NCBI RefSeq assembly: GCF_015223055.1
Contig: NZ_JADFBX010000007.1
Location: 186,001 to 250,000 of the forward strand
Reading direction: 5' to 3'
Source: Pedobacter sp. MC2016-24
Lineage (GTDB): Bacteria; Bacteroidota; Bacteroidia; Sphingobacteriales; Sphingobacteriaceae
DNA length: 64,000 nt
Position 1 is the first letter of the stretch. The number at the start of each line of letters is the position of its first letter. Both the position numbers and the translations under genes were made by a program. This document shows positions 63,056 through 64,000 of the stretch, in pieces. The notes beneath the pieces were generated by a model, which ran no database searches, had not been told where the DNA came from, and saw nothing but the letters and a program-made list of their open reading frames with translations.

Positions 63056-64000
63056 ATGAAATTCAAATTTATAACCCCAGGTATTTTACTATTCAGTGCA
63101 GCAGTTTTAACTTCCTGCGGAAGTTCGGAAAAACCAGCACAGGCAACCGGGCCTGCAGCAACACCAGTGAGTGTGTATACAGTAACTGAACAAGAGTTTA
63201 GCACAGTTGACGCTTATCCGGGCGTGGTGGTCGCTTTAAATGAGGTGGAACTGCGTGCGGAGGTTGGTGGCTACATTACCGGAATCTTTGTACAAGACGG
63301 ACAAAAAGTAAGTAAAGGACAGAAACTGTATGAAATAGACCGCACCAATTACCTGGCAGCTTACAATTCTGCAAAAGCAAACCTGGAAGTTTCTAAAGCC
63401 AATCACAACAAGGCAAAGAAGGATGCCGAGCGTTATACCAATCTGGCCAAACAAGAAGCCATTGCACAACAAAGGGTAGATTATGCATTGACCGATCTGG
63501 CCAACGCGGCTTCGCAGGTAGCTGTAGCTGAAGCCAGTCTGGCCACGGCAAAAGCGAATCTAAACCGCTCGGTTATCTTTTCTCCAATGAACGGGACGAT
63601 TGGCATTTCGCAGGTAAAACCGGGCGCATTGGTTACACAAGGCTCAACCCTGCTGAATACCGTATCTGCAAACGATCCGATAGCGGTGGATATTGCGGTA
63701 AACCAGAATGACATATCACGTTTCAGCAAATTGCAACATGACCAATCGGTGGTCAAAGATGCAGTCTTCAGTATCGAATTACAGGATAAAAGCAGCTACC
63801 AGTTGCCAGGGAAGATTGTGGCCATTGACCGTGCGGTAGATCCGGGTACCGGAACCATTAAAGTGCGGATCAGTTACCCCAATGCTAAGGGCACTTTATT
63901 TAGCGGCATGACTTGTAATGTGAAAGTGCTGAACAAGTTTGAAAATAAACAATTGACGATTCCTTATAAAGCAGTTTCAGAGCAATTGGGCGAGTACATG
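63056..64000 (+). CDS. RND efflux periplasmic adaptor (HlyD/MFP family, 3' truncated)
   Basis: Runs off the window end with 315 codons visible and no stop. A lipoprotein signal ends at VLTSCGSS (Cys21). The membrane-fusion-protein plan is clear: YPGVVVALNEVELRAEVGGYI and FVQDGQKVSKGQKLYEID (lipoyl half), a coiled-coil hairpin (about 100-160, ANLEVSKANHNKAKKDAERY, LANAASQVAVAEASLATAKA), then FSPMNGTIGISQVKPGALV (second lipoyl half) and the beta-barrel (YQLPGKIVAIDRAVDPGTGTI). It links an inner-membrane RND pump, presumably encoded just beyond the window, to the TolC-like protein. Confidence 0.95.
   Translation, partial: MKFKFITPGILLFSAAVLTSCGSSEKPAQATGPAATPVSVYTVTEQEFSTVDAYPGVVVALNEVELRAEVGGYITGIFVQDGQKVSKGQKLYEIDRTNYLAAYNSAKANLEVSKANHNKAKKDAERYTNLAKQEAIAQQRVDYALTDLANAASQVAVAEASLATAKANLNRSVIFSPMNGTIGISQVKPGALVTQGSTLLNTVSANDPIAVDIAVNQNDISRFSKLQHDQSVVKDAVFSIELQDKSSYQLPGKIVAIDRAVDPGTGTIKVRISYPNAKGTLFSGMTCNVKVLNKFENKQLTIPYKAVSEQLGEYM

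Noticed and set aside
1..64000. CRISPR arrays, insertion sequences, rRNA and replication origins
   Set aside because: I looked for regularly spaced repeats, transposase genes with terminal repeats and rRNA sequence and found none in the window.

Overview
The window looks like a piece of chromosome from a Bacteroidota of the Sphingobacteriaceae (Pedobacter-like). It has three SusC/SusD pairs, an ECF sigma/FecR/STN-SusC signalling cascade, many secreted glycan-active enzymes with signal peptides or lipoboxes, and promoters of the Bacteroidota type (TTTG about 19 nt before TAnnTTTG; clearest in front of the tRNA-His gene). The genus is inferred from gene content and style only.

Layout. (1) 1-8479, + strand: the 3' part of a pectin-type polysaccharide utilisation locus (PUL): truncated SusC, SusD, a small unknown secreted protein, a PL1-like pectate lyase and a six-hairpin-fold enzyme of unknown specificity. 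(2) 8585-12142, - strand: a large hybrid histidine kinase. (3) 12295-20786, - strand: an ECF sigma, FecR anti-sigma, STN-containing SusC and SusD, ending in a secreted protein that fuses an AIM6/GDPD-like phosphodiesterase to an alkaline phosphatase. It reads as a PUL-style locus for phosphodiesters or phosphate. (4) 20909-23787: an AT-rich accessory stretch with small membrane proteins and lipoproteins, a start-less glycine-rich fragment that may be a toxin C-terminus, and the N-terminal stub of a Fic protein. (5) 23788-26557: a GyrI-like protein, a PL10 pectate lyase and a stand-alone kinase-like protein of the 'polyvalent' type. (6) 26558-35448: housekeeping genes tkt, purL, trmN6, a YfcE-type phosphoesterase, fbp, rnhA and tRNA-His. 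(7) 35544-37852: a secreted trypsin-like protease, a GlxA-type AraC regulator and a VOC protein. (8) 38011-54509, + strand: an N-acetylhexosamine utilisation locus. It has a LacI regulator, FucP/NagP-type transporter, CBM9-like protein, GH16 lipoprotein, SusC, SusD, a fasciclin/DNRLRE lipoprotein, two GH20 enzymes, NagA and NagB. Three near-identical palindromes (CGTGTACGTAAACG type) lie in front of the transporter, the GH16 gene and susC, and are probably the LacI operators. (9) 54534-64000: a DAACS symporter, a TPR membrane protein, a divergent GH92 enzyme, a GIN-domain (DUF2807) protein, a LytS/LytTR two-component pair, and the first two genes of an RND efflux operon (TolC-like protein and a truncated membrane-fusion protein).

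How the genes work together. In region 8, surface proteins (SusC, SusD, fasciclin lipoprotein, GH16) would cut and capture a GlcNAc-containing glycan. The two GH20 enzymes release GlcNAc in the periplasm, the MFS carrier imports it, and NagA and NagB convert GlcNAc-6-P to Fru-6-P. No GlcNAc kinase is seen here. In region 3, substrate binding at the SusC would signal through STN, FecR and the sigma factor to induce the fused phosphodiesterase-phosphatase.
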